Below are positions 54,532-63,613 of a DNA stretch of 64,000 nucleotides, in pieces. Source of the DNA: Mesorhizobium sp. NZP2298 (GTDB taxonomy: Bacteria; Pseudomonadota; Alphaproteobacteria; Rhizobiales; Rhizobiaceae). The notes under the pieces were generated by a model that did not search any database, was not told the origin of the DNA, and saw only the letters and a program-made list of their open reading frames with translations. The stretch covers positions 2,120,001 to 2,184,000 of the forward strand of contig NZ_CP033365.1 in NCBI RefSeq assembly GCF_013170825.1. Reading direction: 5' to 3'. Made by a program: the position numbers and the translations under genes. Within the stretch, counting starts at the first letter, position 1, and each line of letters opens with the position of its first letter.

Positions 54532-55643
54532 AGCCGGGACAGGAGAGCAAGGGCGCGGCGATCGATCTCGAATCGATCAGCAAGGCCTATGGCGGCTTCA
54601 AGGCGCTGGATGGCGTTTCGCTGCGGATCGAGCCCGGCGAGTTCATGACGCTGCTTGGCCCGAGCGGCTCCGGCAAGACCACGACGCTGAACGTCGTGGC
54701 CGGCTTTACCGACGTGACCAGTGGCAAGCTGCTGGTCGGCGGCAAGAGCGTGGTCGGCGTGCCGGCGCACAAGCGCAACATCGGCGTTGTCTTCCAGCAC
54801 TACGCGCTTTTCCCGCATATGAGCGTCGGCCGCAACGTCGCCTATCCGCTGACGCTGCGTGGCGTCGACCCGGCAGAGCGAAAAGCGCGCGTGGCAAGAG
54901 CGCTGGACATGGTCAAGATGGGCGACTTCGCGCATCGTTATCCCAGCGAACTGTCGGGCGGCCAGCAGCAGCGCGTGGCGCTGGCTCGCGCCATCGTCTT
55001 CGATCCGCCGCTGCTTTTGATGGACGAGCCGCTCGGTGCGCTCGACAAGAAGCTGCGCGAATGGCTGCAGCTCGAGATCAAGCGCATCCATCGTGAGCTC
55101 GGCACCACCTTCGTCTATGTGACGCACGACCAGGAGGAGGCGCTGGTCCTGTCGGACCGCATCGCCGTCTTCAACCGCGGGCGAATCGAGCAGGTCGGCA
55201 CCGGCCGAGAGCTCTACGACGAACCGACGACGCTGTTCGTCGGGCGCTTCATCGGCGATTCCACGGTGCTGCGCGGAGAGGCGCGAAGCGACGGCGCGAG
55301 CACGGCGCTGAGCATCGCCGGTGAGACGGTGACTGCGCCGCGGCGGATGGCGGGCGAAGCCAGCCCAGTCATGTTGCTGCGCCCCGAAAAGCTTGCCATC
55401 CGCCGGCCCGGCCAAAGCGCGACGGGCACCAACAACCGGCTGCCGGGGACGATCGCGGAAGCCATCTATCTCGGCTCGGGATCGAAATATGAAGTCAGGC
55501 TCGCCGACGGCTCCACGGCGATCGTGCGCTCGCCGCTGACCGGCGAGAGTTTTGGCCTGGGCGAGAAGGTGGAGCTTTGCTTCGACGGTGCCGATGCCAA
55601 GCTGCTGGCCGATGACAGCACGGCCGACGCGACGCTGACCTGA
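54528..55643 (+). CDS. potA: ABC transporter ATPase (PotA-like)
   Basis: 371 residues. Walker A GPSGSGKTTT near 44, Q-loop in VFQHYALFPHMSV, signature LSGGQQQRVALARAI, Walker B LLLMDEPLGALD, and a C-terminal TOBE domain (about 290-371). ATGA overlap with the second permease. It powers the importer. Confidence 0.95.
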   Translation: MKPGQESKGAAIDLESISKAYGGFKALDGVSLRIEPGEFMTLLGPSGSGKTTTLNVVAGFTDVTSGKLLVGGKSVVGVPAHKRNIGVVFQHYALFPHMSVGRNVAYPLTLRGVDPAERKARVARALDMVKMGDFAHRYPSELSGGQQQRVALARAIVFDPPLLLMDEPLGALDKKLREWLQLEIKRIHRELGTTFVYVTHDQEEALVLSDRIAVFNRGRIEQVGTGRELYDEPTTLFVGRFIGDSTVLRGEARSDGASTALSIAGETVTAPRRMAGEASPVMLLRPEKLAIRRPGQSATGTNNRLPGTIAEAIYLGSGSKYEVRLADGSTAIVRSPLTGESFGLGEKVELCFDGADAKLLADDSTADATLT

Positions 55644-55650
55644 TCATCTT

Positions 55651-55706
55651 TTTGTTTTAACGCAATTCCGGACGGGAAACCGCTTCACACTTTTCCTGGA
55701 ATTGCT
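55651..55706. repeat. AATTCC hairpin element, copy 1
   Basis: GCAATTCC and GGAATTGC are inverted arms around GGACGGGAAACCGC-type sequence. It fills the gap between the ATPase stop and the oxidase start. A second, nearly identical copy is at 57143. Rhizobial genomes carry many such elements; the two here flank one gene. Confidence 0.87.
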
Positions 55707-55723
55707 CTACCGAAAGTCATCCC

Positions 55724-57109
55724 ATGCAAGCCAAACGCAACGGCGATATATCGTTCTGGTATGCGGATCTGGGCGGGGTTCCCACGCCCCGGCCGCCCTT
55801 ACCCGGCGATATCGAGGCCGATGTCGCGATCGTCGGCGCCGGATATACAGGACTGTGGACAGCCTATTATCTGAAGAAGGCCAGGCCCTCGCTGCGCGTC
55901 GCGCTGATCGAGCGCGAATTCGCCGGCTTCGGCGCCTCGGGCCGTAATGGCGGCTGGCTGTCGGGTGGTTTCTCCTGGTCGCGTGAAAAATATCTCAAGA
56001 CATCGAGCCGGCAAGGGGTGAGCGCCATGCAGGCGGCCATGGCGGGCTGCGTCGACGAGGTGATCCGGGTGGCGAGCGCGGAAGGCATCGATGCCGATAT
56101 CCGCCGCGTCGACAATCTGACGGTGGCCACCAATCCCGCGCAGCTCGAACGTGCGCGCGAGGAGTGCGAAACGATCCGCGCCTGGGACGTCGATCCGGAC
56201 CGCGTCGAGATGCTGGATCAGGCAGCGACGCGGGCGCGCATCAATGTGCGCAATGTCATGGGCGGCTTCGTGGTCCATGGCCAGGCGCGGGTGCAGCCGG
56301 CCAAGCTGGTGCGCGGGCTTGCCGCCGCCGTCGAGCGCCTGGGCGTGCCGATCTACGAACAGACGACGGTGACGTCCATCGCCAAGGGCACCGTGACGAC
56401 CGACCGCGGCACGGTGCGGGCGGAGACCGTCATCCGCGCGACGGAGGGTTTTACCGCAGGCATTCCCGGCGAGGAACGGACCTGGCTGGCGCTCAACAGC
56501 GCGCAGATCGTGACCGAGCCGCTGTCGGAGGCGCTTTGGCGCCAGATCGGCTGGGAAGGCCACGAGCTTCTCGGCAACGCCGCCCACGCCTATTGCTATG
56601 CCCAGCGTACGCGCGAGGGACGCATCACCATGGGCGGGCGCGGCGTGCCCTATCGCTACGGCTCGCGCACCGACGTCAACGGGCAGACGCAGCAGGCCAC
56701 GATCGACCAGCTGCATCAGATCCTGACGACGCTGCTGCCGCAGACGGCCAACTGCCGCATCGAGCACGCCTGGTGCGGCGTGCTCGGCGTGCCGCGCGAC
56801 TGGTGCACGACCGTCGGCCTCGATCCCGCCACCCGTATCGGCTGGGCCGGCGGCTATGTTGGACTTGGCGTGTCCAGCTCCAATCTTTCGGGGCGCACGC
56901 TGGCCGACCTGATTCTTGGCCAGCAGACGGAGCTCACGAAGCTGCCCTGGGTCAACCGCAAGGTCAGGCCATGGGAGCCGGAGCCGTTCCGCTGGCTCGG
57001 CGTGCATTCGATGTACCAGCTTTATCGCATCGCTGACGGGCGCGAAGCCGCCGGGCTTGCGCATACGTCGAGACTGGCCGCTCTCGCCGACAGCATTACG
57101 GGTCACTGA
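55724..57109 (+). CDS. FAD-dependent amine oxidoreductase (PuuB/gamma-glutamylputrescine oxidase-like)
   Basis: 461 residues. ADVAIVGAGYTGLWTAYYL is the FAD site near residue 30; SGRNGGWLSGGF and GWAGGYVGLGVSSSNLSGRT the substrate and C-terminal motifs of this oxidase group. It should oxidise an amine and release aldehyde. It follows the polyamine-type transporter, so the imported substrate is likely its own. Flanked on both sides by AATTCC hairpin elements. Confidence 0.9.
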   Translation: MQAKRNGDISFWYADLGGVPTPRPPLPGDIEADVAIVGAGYTGLWTAYYLKKARPSLRVALIEREFAGFGASGRNGGWLSGGFSWSREKYLKTSSRQGVSAMQAAMAGCVDEVIRVASAEGIDADIRRVDNLTVATNPAQLERAREECETIRAWDVDPDRVEMLDQAATRARINVRNVMGGFVVHGQARVQPAKLVRGLAAAVERLGVPIYEQTTVTSIAKGTVTTDRGTVRAETVIRATEGFTAGIPGEERTWLALNSAQIVTEPLSEALWRQIGWEGHELLGNAAHAYCYAQRTREGRITMGGRGVPYRYGSRTDVNGQTQQATIDQLHQILTTLLPQTANCRIEHAWCGVLGVPRDWCTTVGLDPATRIGWAGGYVGLGVSSSNLSGRTLADLILGQQTELTKLPWVNRKVRPWEPEPFRWLGVHSMYQLYRIADGREAAGLAHTSRLAALADSITGH

Positions 57110-57135
57110 AGCGGTTCAGCGTTCGCTGAACCGCT
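57110..57135. terminator. perfect 12-bp stem hairpin after the oxidase gene
   Basis: AGCGGTTCAGCG-TT-CGCTGAACCGCT starts at the base after the stop codon. It lacks a T-run and leads directly into the AATTCC element, so it could stop translation-coupled transcription or be part of a composite intergenic repeat. Confidence 0.65.
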
Positions 57136-57142
57136 CCAGCAA

Positions 57143-57198
57143 TTTGTCTTTACGCAATTCCGGACGGAAAACCGCTGGACACTTTTCCTGGAATTGCT
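57143..57198. repeat. AATTCC hairpin element, copy 2
   Basis: Second copy of the element at 55651 with arms at 57154-57161 and 57190-57197. It ends seven bases before the ATG of the cupin gene, so its right arm overlaps the ribosome site and could mask it. Confidence 0.87.
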
Positions 57199-57204
57199 TT
57201 GTTC

Positions 57205-57573
57205 ATGGAGTCCAATTTGATCGATCTTTCGACCTTCCACGATCTCGCCAAGGCCGACATCGGCGCGTTCTCACCCAAGCCCACGTCCATCGAGGGAGAT
57301 CAGGTCGAAGCCGCGCGCTCGCTCTTCCAGTCACCGGACGGCACCGTCGATATCGGCATCTGGGAGTGCACGCCCGGCCGCTTCACCGCCGACCGATCGG
57401 ATTCGTCGGAGATTTGCCACATCATTTCCGGACGGGTGGAGGTGAGCCGCGCCGACGGCGAGGCGCGTGAGCTGGGACCAGGCGACCTTCTCGTGCTGCC
57501 GCGGGGATGGAAGGGCGAATGGCGGATCCGGGAGACCACGCGCAAGCTCTACATGATCCAGTCGGCGGGGTGA
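57205..57573 (+). CDS. small cupin (EutQ/DUF861-like)
   Basis: 122 residues. Single cupin with SEICHIISGRVEVSRADG, LGPGDLLVLPRGWKGEW. Likely cytosolic. It follows the oxidase behind two palindromes, so it is probably in the same operon. Such cupins accompany amine oxidation genes; the reaction is unknown. Confidence 0.86.
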   Translation: MESNLIDLSTFHDLAKADIGAFSPKPTSIEGDQVEAARSLFQSPDGTVDIGIWECTPGRFTADRSDSSEICHIISGRVEVSRADGEARELGPGDLLVLPRGWKGEWRIRETTRKLYMIQSAG

Positions 57574-57600
57574 TCGACGGACGTCCGCGCCGTACCGGAA

Positions 57601-59244
57601 TCAGTGCTCGATCGGACCCTTGGCCATCACCAGCGCTGTGCCGGCGGTGGTCGGACGCTCGATGACACGCCGTACGCGCGGCGGCTCGTCGCCACTGTGC
57701 AGCGCCCGCAAGCGTTCGCCGACCATGGCGTCGGCGTGGGTGATCCGGCCATTGTGACGCACATATTCGAGCCAGGTCGGCGTGTGATAGTGCTCGATCC
57801 ATATTGTGGGATTTTCGAGATCGCGCGCCAGCGTCCAGTTGCGGGCACCGTCGCGGCGGCGGATGCGGCCACGTTCCGCCATGGTGGCGAGGAACTCCGC
57901 CTCGTCCTCATGGCGGATGATGTATTCGATCATGATGGCGATGGGACCGCTGCGCGGCTTCAGGTCCAGCGCCAGATGCGGCTCCTTGAAACGGTTGAGC
58001 GGGTCGAGGTTCAGCACCTGCTGCTGCGGCAGCGGTAGCACGAGGCCGATGGCGCCGCCGGCCAGCATGGCGATGGCGGCCGCGATCAGCGCCGTCTCGG
58101 CGCCATGCGCATCGGCCACGACGCCCCAGATCCAGCTGCCCAGCGCGATGCCGCCGAAGGTCGCGGTCTGGTAGACCGACAGCACCCGGCCGACCACCCA
58201 GCGCGGCGTTGCCATCTGCACGGTGACGTTGAAGTGCGACAGCGCGATCACCCAGCAGGCGCCGCCGACCAGCAGGCCGAGCGACGTCTGCCAGGCGTGA
58301 TGGCTGATCGCGGCGTTGAAGGCGCAGACGGCGAAGCCGGCGAAGGCGCAGCGCACCATCGTCTCGCTGGAGAGCATCTGCCGCAGCCGCACGCTGATCA
58401 GCGCGCCGCCGACGGCACCGATGCCGAACGAGCCAAGCATGATGCCGTAGGTCAAGGCGTCGCCCTTGACGACGTCGCGCGCGACGAGCGGCAAGAGCGC
58501 CAGGACGGCGCCGGCGCTGAAGCCGAAGGCGGCACCCCTGACCAGCACCTTGCCGATGTTGGGCGACATGGCGACATAACGCAGGCCGGCGCCCATGGCA
58601 GCACCCAGCGACTCGCGCGGCAAGGTCGATACCGGCACATCAGGCTTCCAACGCGCCATCACGACGATAAGGCCGATATAGCTGACAGCATTCGCCGCGA
58701 AGGCGGCCGCGGCGCCAGCGGCCGCGACGATGATGCCGCCGATCGCCGGGCCGACGCTGCGTGTGAGATTGAACCCCATGGAGTTCAGCGCAACGGCCGC
58801 GGGCACCTTGTTGCGGGGAACCATGTCGCCGACGGACGCTTGCCAGGATGGGCTGTTGAGCGCCGTACCGCTGTCGATCAGGAAGGTGAAGGCAAGCAGC
58901 GTCCAGGGCGTGATCAGACCATACCAGGTGAACACCGTCAGGAGCACCGAGACGACGAGCATGAAGGTCTGCGCGACCAGCATCACCTTGCGCCGGTCGA
59001 AGCTGTCGGCGATAGCGCCGGCGACAAGCGCGAACAGCATGATCGGCAAGGTGGTCGAGGCCTGGACCAGGGCGACCTGATAGGGCGAGGTGGCGATCGT
59101 GGTCATCATCCAGGCGGCACCGACGCCCTGGATCAGACCACCGAAATTGGAAACGAGACTTGCGGACCAGACGGCGCGGAAAATGCCATGCCGGAAGGGC
59201 GCCAGCGCCGAGGCGCCTTCGCTTTCCGGTTTCTCGTCAATCAT
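57601..59244 (-). CDS. MFS transporter with C-terminal ABM-like domain
   Basis: 548 residues. Twelve membrane helices in the first 410 residues, with EntS-like character: DSFDRRKVMLVAQ between helices 2 and 3 and MGFNLTRSVGPAIGGIIVA later. A soluble tail (about 440-548) has IAIMIEYIIRHEDEAEFLAT and IWIEHYHTPTWLEYVRHNGR, as in small monooxygenase domains. It probably exports a small hydrophobic compound; the tail may bind or modify it. ATG at 59244. Confidence 0.87.
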   Translation of the reverse strand: MIDEKPESEGASALAPFRHGIFRAVWSASLVSNFGGLIQGVGAAWMMTTIATSPYQVALVQASTTLPIMLFALVAGAIADSFDRRKVMLVAQTFMLVVSVLLTVFTWYGLITPWTLLAFTFLIDSGTALNSPSWQASVGDMVPRNKVPAAVALNSMGFNLTRSVGPAIGGIIVAAAGAAAAFAANAVSYIGLIVVMARWKPDVPVSTLPRESLGAAMGAGLRYVAMSPNIGKVLVRGAAFGFSAGAVLALLPLVARDVVKGDALTYGIMLGSFGIGAVGGALISVRLRQMLSSETMVRCAFAGFAVCAFNAAISHHAWQTSLGLLVGGACWVIALSHFNVTVQMATPRWVVGRVLSVYQTATFGGIALGSWIWGVVADAHGAETALIAAAIAMLAGGAIGLVLPLPQQQVLNLDPLNRFKEPHLALDLKPRSGPIAIMIEYIIRHEDEAEFLATMAERGRIRRRDGARNWTLARDLENPTIWIEHYHTPTWLEYVRHNGRITHADAMVGERLRALHSGDEPPRVRRVIERPTTAGTALVMAKGPIEH

Positions 59245-59580
59245 GGATGGGTTCCTGCCACAGCGTGCTGATCCTTGCGGTGATCCGTTTCTCCGCATCG
59301 TTTGCCGAAACTATGGCATCGCGCCGCAAAGGGCGAATGTCATGCGAGGAAGATCATGGTCCAACAAGGAGATAGAGGAGGGCCACACCTTCGCATCGCG
59401 AGAGGCCAAGCCATCACTCGCGGCCCGACGCCGGCCATGGCGCACATGGTCCGCCGACCGGCCCGGGCTGGTCTGGGGTTTTGCGAGAGGTCACCGGGAC
59501 GAATACCGCGCTATCGAGCCCCCCGGCGACTTGCCGGATGATGGACGTGGCCGACGGCCGGTGCATCCCTGCAGGTTGTG
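59245..59580. other. 336-base gap between the MFS gene and fliQ
   Basis: No gene and no terminator with a T-run seen. Open frames through it on both strands are Arg-rich shadows. It marks the flagellar side of the inserted block. Confidence 0.45.
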
Positions 59581-59847
59581 TCAGAACCCGTTCTGGATGC
59601 GCTCGAAGATGACGTTGGTGAAGGCCGATATCTGGCCACCGATGAACGGACCGGTGAGCGCCACCACCAGCATGATGGCGACGATCTTCGGCACGAAGGT
59701 CAAGGTGATTTCCTGGACCTGCGTCAGCGCCTGGATGAGGGCAATGCCGATGCCGACCGCCATGGCGACCAGCACCACCGGCGCGGAGGCGGTCAGCACC
59801 GTCCACACCGCGTACTGGACGATGTCGAGTGCGTCGGCCTCGTTCAT
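59581..59847 (-). CDS. fliQ: flagellar export gate protein FliQ
   Basis: 88 residues, two membrane helices: MNEADALDIVQYAVWTVLTA and VGIGIALIQALTQVQEITLTF (shorter: GIALIQALTQVQEITLTF). It lies 13 bases after flgD. In other rhizobia flhA follows directly; here a 12.9-kb block intervenes. The ribosome site is weak. Confidence 0.95.
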   Translation of the reverse strand: MNEADALDIVQYAVWTVLTASAPVVLVAMAVGIGIALIQALTQVQEITLTFVPKIVAIMLVVALTGPFIGGQISAFTNVIFERIQNGF

Positions 59848-59860
59848 GTGGGAGGTTGGC

Positions 59861-60268
59861 CTAGCTTGCCGGCTTGATCGACACGCCTGCGCCGACGGGG
59901 ATCTGGGTGCCATCCTGCAGCACTGCGATCAGCCCGCTGCTGGCGAGGGTCACCGAAGATACGATGCCGGTGGTCTTGCCGTCGGCCGACGTGATCGAGC
60001 GGCCGATCAGCGCGTCGGCCTGCGACAGCGCCGAGGACTGCATGATCTGGTCGAGCTTGGTGTTGGTCTGCACCGATTGCTCGACCTGCGAGAAGGTGGC
60101 GAGCTGGGCGACGTACTGCGTCGAATCCATCGGCTTGGTCGGATCCTGGTTCTTCATCTCGGCGATCAGAAGCTTCAGGAAGGACTGGTAGTCGACCGCT
60201 GTCTTCGAGGTCGACGTGGTCGTCGAATTGGCGCCAACCGGTATTGTCGTCGTCATGTCCACGGTCAT
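59861..60268 (-). CDS. flgD: hook-capping scaffold protein FlgD
   Basis: 135 residues, N-terminal FlgD domain only, as in other rhizobia: DYQSFLKLLIAEMKNQDPTK and TQYVAQLATFSQVEQSVQ are the signature. Needed for hook assembly. GGGAG site 10 bases before the ATG. Start shares one base with the flbT stop. Confidence 0.94.
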   Translation of the reverse strand: MTVDMTTTIPVGANSTTTSTSKTAVDYQSFLKLLIAEMKNQDPTKPMDSTQYVAQLATFSQVEQSVQTNTKLDQIMQSSALSQADALIGRSITSADGKTTGIVSSVTLASSGLIAVLQDGTQIPVGAGVSIKPAS

Positions 60269-60711
60269 CAGTAGCGTGCTCCCACGGCCAGCGGGCGCGG
60301 TGCGCCCGGAACATCGTCATTGCCGCCAAGCGCGCGGCGTTCGAGAGGATAAAGCGAACGGATCGCCTTCAATGCCTCGTAGATATGATCCTCGCCGACC
60401 ATGCGGTCGATCTGCTTCAGAGCGTTGCAGATATCAGCGTCCTCGAAACTCGCGATGAGCAGCGGCAGCGAGCGGCGGAACATCTCGCGCGCCTCGCCAG
60501 CACCAGCCGGGTTGATCAGCATGACCTGAACAATGAAATACAGCTGCCTGAGCGGCGTCGATGCCTGGTCGGCCTGGATCACATGGCTCTCGAGCAGGAA
60601 CTGCACGTCGTTCATCAGTTCAACGGTGACCTTGCGGTCGACGCGGATGACAGCGCCGTTGATGTAGATCTTCTCGTTGGGCTTCAGCGATATCTTCAGC
60701 GTGTTGGTCAT
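60268..60711 (-). CDS. flbT: flagellin regulator FlbT
   Basis: 147 residues. LKISLKPNEKIYINGAVIRV at the start and LYFIVQVMLINP in the middle mark FlbT, which binds flagellin mRNA and adjusts its translation. Overlaps flaF by four bases. The ATG is at 60711. Confidence 0.95.
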   Translation of the reverse strand: MTNTLKISLKPNEKIYINGAVIRVDRKVTVELMNDVQFLLESHVIQADQASTPLRQLYFIVQVMLINPAGAGEAREMFRRSLPLLIASFEDADICNALKQIDRMVGEDHIYEALKAIRSLYPLERRALGGNDDVPGAPRPLAVGARY

Positions 60712-61055
60712 TGAATGCCGTCGCGGATGATCTGGGACACTTCGATCAGCCCTTCGAAATTGTTGGTGCGGCCCTGGCGAATGTCCTCCGCCTCGCGCAG
60801 CAGCCATAGGCCGATGGAAATCAGGTTGGCGCGCAATTCCTTGGGAAGCGCATTGTCGCTGGAGCCGAGATCCTCGACGAAGGTGGTCCAGACGCGGTTG
60901 GTGAAATGCAGTGCCTCCACCGCCTCCATCGAGTCCTGGCCGGCCACCGCCGCCGCCGCCAGCATGTCGATCGAGCGGGTCAGGAGTTCGCGCTCACGGT
61001 CCTTGGCGTCCGAGACGGAGGTGCTTTGGACGTCGGCATAGGAAAATTGGTACAT
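60708..61055 (-). CDS. flaF: flagellin regulator FlaF
   Basis: 115 residues. MYQFSYADVQSTSVSDAKDR and LISIGLWLLREAEDIRQGR are of the FlaF family, which acts with FlbT on flagellin synthesis. ATGA overlap with flbT, so the two are coupled. Confidence 0.94.
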   Translation of the reverse strand: MYQFSYADVQSTSVSDAKDRERELLTRSIDMLAAAAVAGQDSMEAVEALHFTNRVWTTFVEDLGSSDNALPKELRANLISIGLWLLREAEDIRQGRTNNFEGLIEVSQIIRDGIQ

Positions 61056-61084
61056 CGTTGGCTCTACCGTTCCGCTGGGAGTTG

Positions 61085-62128
61085 TCAGGTCAGGTAATTC
61101 AACAGGCTGAGCTGCTGCAGGCGCGCCGTCAGAGCGAAGGACGTCTCGATATGCTGCGTCAGATCGGCGACGCGGGTCGCGGCTTCGGCCGGGTCGACGG
61201 CCTCGAGATCGAGGATGTGCCGTTCGAACAGGTCGACCTGCGTCTTCATGCGGTCGCTGGCATCGGAGACACGCTTCTGCACGATGCCGGTTTCGGACTG
61301 GACCTGGGCAATGCCGCTCAGGGCCTCGCCGACCAGTGTCTGCGAGTGGCTGACGATGCTGTCCTTCGCCGCCTGGCTGATGTTGGTGGACATCAGGCTG
61401 GAGACAATGGCGGCGGCCATTGCGAGCTTCTTGATGCCGTCGCTGTTGGCGCTGGTCGAGGTGGCGGTGGTTTCGTTGAGGGCGATGCGGCTGACGATCT
61501 GCTGGTCGGTGGCGTTCGACATGTTGGTCTGCCAGCCCGCGCCGAGGAATTGCGGCGTAACATCGTTGGTGATGAAGTCGTCCATCTGGGCGGTGGTGAT
61601 ATTGGCGGCGGCCGGATCATCGGGCGTAAAGCCGAATTTGGCGACGAAGGAGGCATCGAAGGCGGCCTTGGCCGTTGAGCCGGCGGCGGTGAAATCGTTG
61701 ATCGGCTTGACGTCGGTGTTGGTGCCGGCGAACAGATACTCGCCGTTGACGCTGGTGTTGAGGATCGAGGCAAGCTGCTGGATCGTCGTCTGCCCGGTCG
61801 ATTGGGTCAGGCTGTCGGAGTTGTCGCCCGAAGACGCGGTGGTCAGGCTGGACAGAAAGGTCTGCGCCACGCCGGAGAGCTGGCCAAGCGCGGTCTGGGT
61901 CGACGCAAGCCGGGCGGTGACCAGCCCGTTGGAATCGACGATCACGTTCAACCGGTCGAGGTCGCGCGAAAAGGTGACGGACTGGGCTGTGCGTCCGCCC
62001 AGTGCCAGGCCGACATCGGCGACCTTGCCGGTCGATGATTCCTTCGTTGCTTTGACGAGGTCGGCCTGCATGCGCATCTGTTGATAGCGCATGGCATTGG
62101 AGAGGGCGGCCGAGGAAACTGAGGTCAT
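61085..62128 (-). CDS. flgL: hook-filament junction protein FlgL
   Basis: 347 residues, flagellin-like fold. The N-terminal coiled-coil (SVSSAALSNAMRYQQMRMQA) and C-terminal (RVADLTQHIETSFALTARLQ) segments are conserved; the middle (YLFAGTNTDVKPIND) is the family loop. It joins hook to filament with FlgK. It starts three bases after flgK ends. Confidence 0.95.
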   Translation of the reverse strand: MTSVSSAALSNAMRYQQMRMQADLVKATKESSTGKVADVGLALGGRTAQSVTFSRDLDRLNVIVDSNGLVTARLASTQTALGQLSGVAQTFLSSLTTASSGDNSDSLTQSTGQTTIQQLASILNTSVNGEYLFAGTNTDVKPINDFTAAGSTAKAAFDASFVAKFGFTPDDPAAANITTAQMDDFITNDVTPQFLGAGWQTNMSNATDQQIVSRIALNETTATSTSANSDGIKKLAMAAAIVSSLMSTNISQAAKDSIVSHSQTLVGEALSGIAQVQSETGIVQKRVSDASDRMKTQVDLFERHILDLEAVDPAEAATRVADLTQHIETSFALTARLQQLSLLNYLT

Positions 62129-62131
62129 GGA

Positions 62132-63586
62132 TTATCCCACCGCGTTCAACAGGGCCGTCATCATGTCGTCGACGGTCTTCATCATCCGGGCTGATGCCTG
62201 ATAGGTGTGTTCGAGATCGAGCAGCAGCGACATTTCCTGGTCGACATTGACGCCGGTCGCATTGGACAGCGCCTCGGAGCTGCGCTGTGCCAGCGCCTCC
62301 TTCGCGTCGGCGGCGGTCGAAGCCTGCTGGCGCATGCCCTGGAGCCAGCCGATCGAATTGGCCGCGTAGTCGGAAACGCTGGAGGTCGCCGAAATGCCGG
62401 CGGCGGGATCGAACGTCATCGGCTGGTCGAGCCGATCGCCATAGGCAACCAGAAGGCTGGAATAGGAAGCGCCGCCGCTGGTGTTGGAGACGTAAGCAGC
62501 GCCGTTGGCGCCGCCGTCGCGCAGCAAGGTCGGATTGCCGCCGGTGCTCGGATCCATCGCTGTATTGATGCTGATCGTGGAAGCCAGGCCATTGACCAGA
62601 GTGCCCGCGGCCGGCACCGCCGGCGCGCCGGACCAGGTGAACAGGCCAGCGGCATTGGGCATCGAGGTCGCGGTCTCGGCAAAGGCCGTGATCAGGCCGC
62701 GCGCGGTCTCGTCGAGCTGGCTCTGCATGGTCGAGGCGACGCCGTCGCGCAGTTGCAGCAGGCCGGCAAGCTTGCCGCTGGCGCTGGTGTTGCCGCCGGC
62801 TCCCGCGGAGACCGGCACGTTGTCGATGTAGACGGTGTTGCCGGCGGCTCCGGCGGCATAGCCGGCCGATGGCGTGAAGCTCACCGTGCGCGGTATGGTC
62901 TCGAACAGCGTGGTGCCATCGCCCGTCGTGATGACCATGTCGTTGTCGCCGCGCGTGAAGGTCGATACCGGAACATAGTCCGCGATCTTTTTCAGCAGCG
63001 CGTCGCGCTGGTCGAGCGCGTCGGAAACATCGGTGCCGGAACGGGTCCCGGAAATAACCGCCTGGTTGGCGTCCTGGAACTGGCTGAGCAGCGAATTGAG
63101 GTCCTTGACCGCCGTGTCGATCTGGCTGTCGGTCTGGGTGCGGAAATCCTGAATGGCCTGGGAGCCTTCATTCAGGGAGCGCACGACCTGCTTGGCCGCG
63201 TCGATGACGCTGGAACCGAGATTCTGGTTGGACGGCGAGGTGGCGTAGAGTTGCAGCGCCTGCTGCAGATTGGCGATGGCGGTCGAGGGCGAGGAGGCGT
63301 TGTCGACGCCGTTGACCGAAACGTCCAGCTGATCCATGCCGCTGTAGAGCGCGTTCTGGCCGCTATACGCCGACAAGGCGCTGAGATTTTGCCGGAAGAG
63401 CAGGTCGTTGGTTACGCGCTGGATATCAACCGAACGCGCGCCGGGCGCCGTGCTGGTGACGACGGCGATGCGGCGCGTATAGTCCGGATTGGAGGCGTCT
63501 GCGACGTTGCGCGAAACAACGCTGGTCTGCCGCGCGGTGTTCATAAGCGCCGATTGGGCGATGCTCAATGCGGAAGATAACGACAT
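62132..63586 (-). CDS. flgK: hook-filament junction protein FlgK
   Basis: 484 residues. SALSIAQSALMNTARQTSVV and NVADASNPDYTRR at the N-terminus, and LLLDLEHTYQASARMMKTVD at the C-terminus are the shared flagellar rod/hook segments. Precedes flgL. Weak ribosome site. Confidence 0.95.
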   Translation of the reverse strand: MSLSSALSIAQSALMNTARQTSVVSRNVADASNPDYTRRIAVVTSTAPGARSVDIQRVTNDLLFRQNLSALSAYSGQNALYSGMDQLDVSVNGVDNASSPSTAIANLQQALQLYATSPSNQNLGSSVIDAAKQVVRSLNEGSQAIQDFRTQTDSQIDTAVKDLNSLLSQFQDANQAVISGTRSGTDVSDALDQRDALLKKIADYVPVSTFTRGDNDMVITTGDGTTLFETIPRTVSFTPSAGYAAGAAGNTVYIDNVPVSAGAGGNTSASGKLAGLLQLRDGVASTMQSQLDETARGLITAFAETATSMPNAAGLFTWSGAPAVPAAGTLVNGLASTISINTAMDPSTGGNPTLLRDGGANGAAYVSNTSGGASYSSLLVAYGDRLDQPMTFDPAAGISATSSVSDYAANSIGWLQGMRQQASTAADAKEALAQRSSEALSNATGVNVDQEMSLLLDLEHTYQASARMMKTVDDMMTALLNAVG

Positions 63587-63613
63587 GCTGGTCTTTCACG
63601 GGCCACGCCCGGT

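Noticed and set aside
46649..59580. Prophage or integrative element between fliQ and flhA
   Set aside because: No integrase, phage gene, tRNA end or direct repeat at the edges, and base composition looks like the rest of the window.
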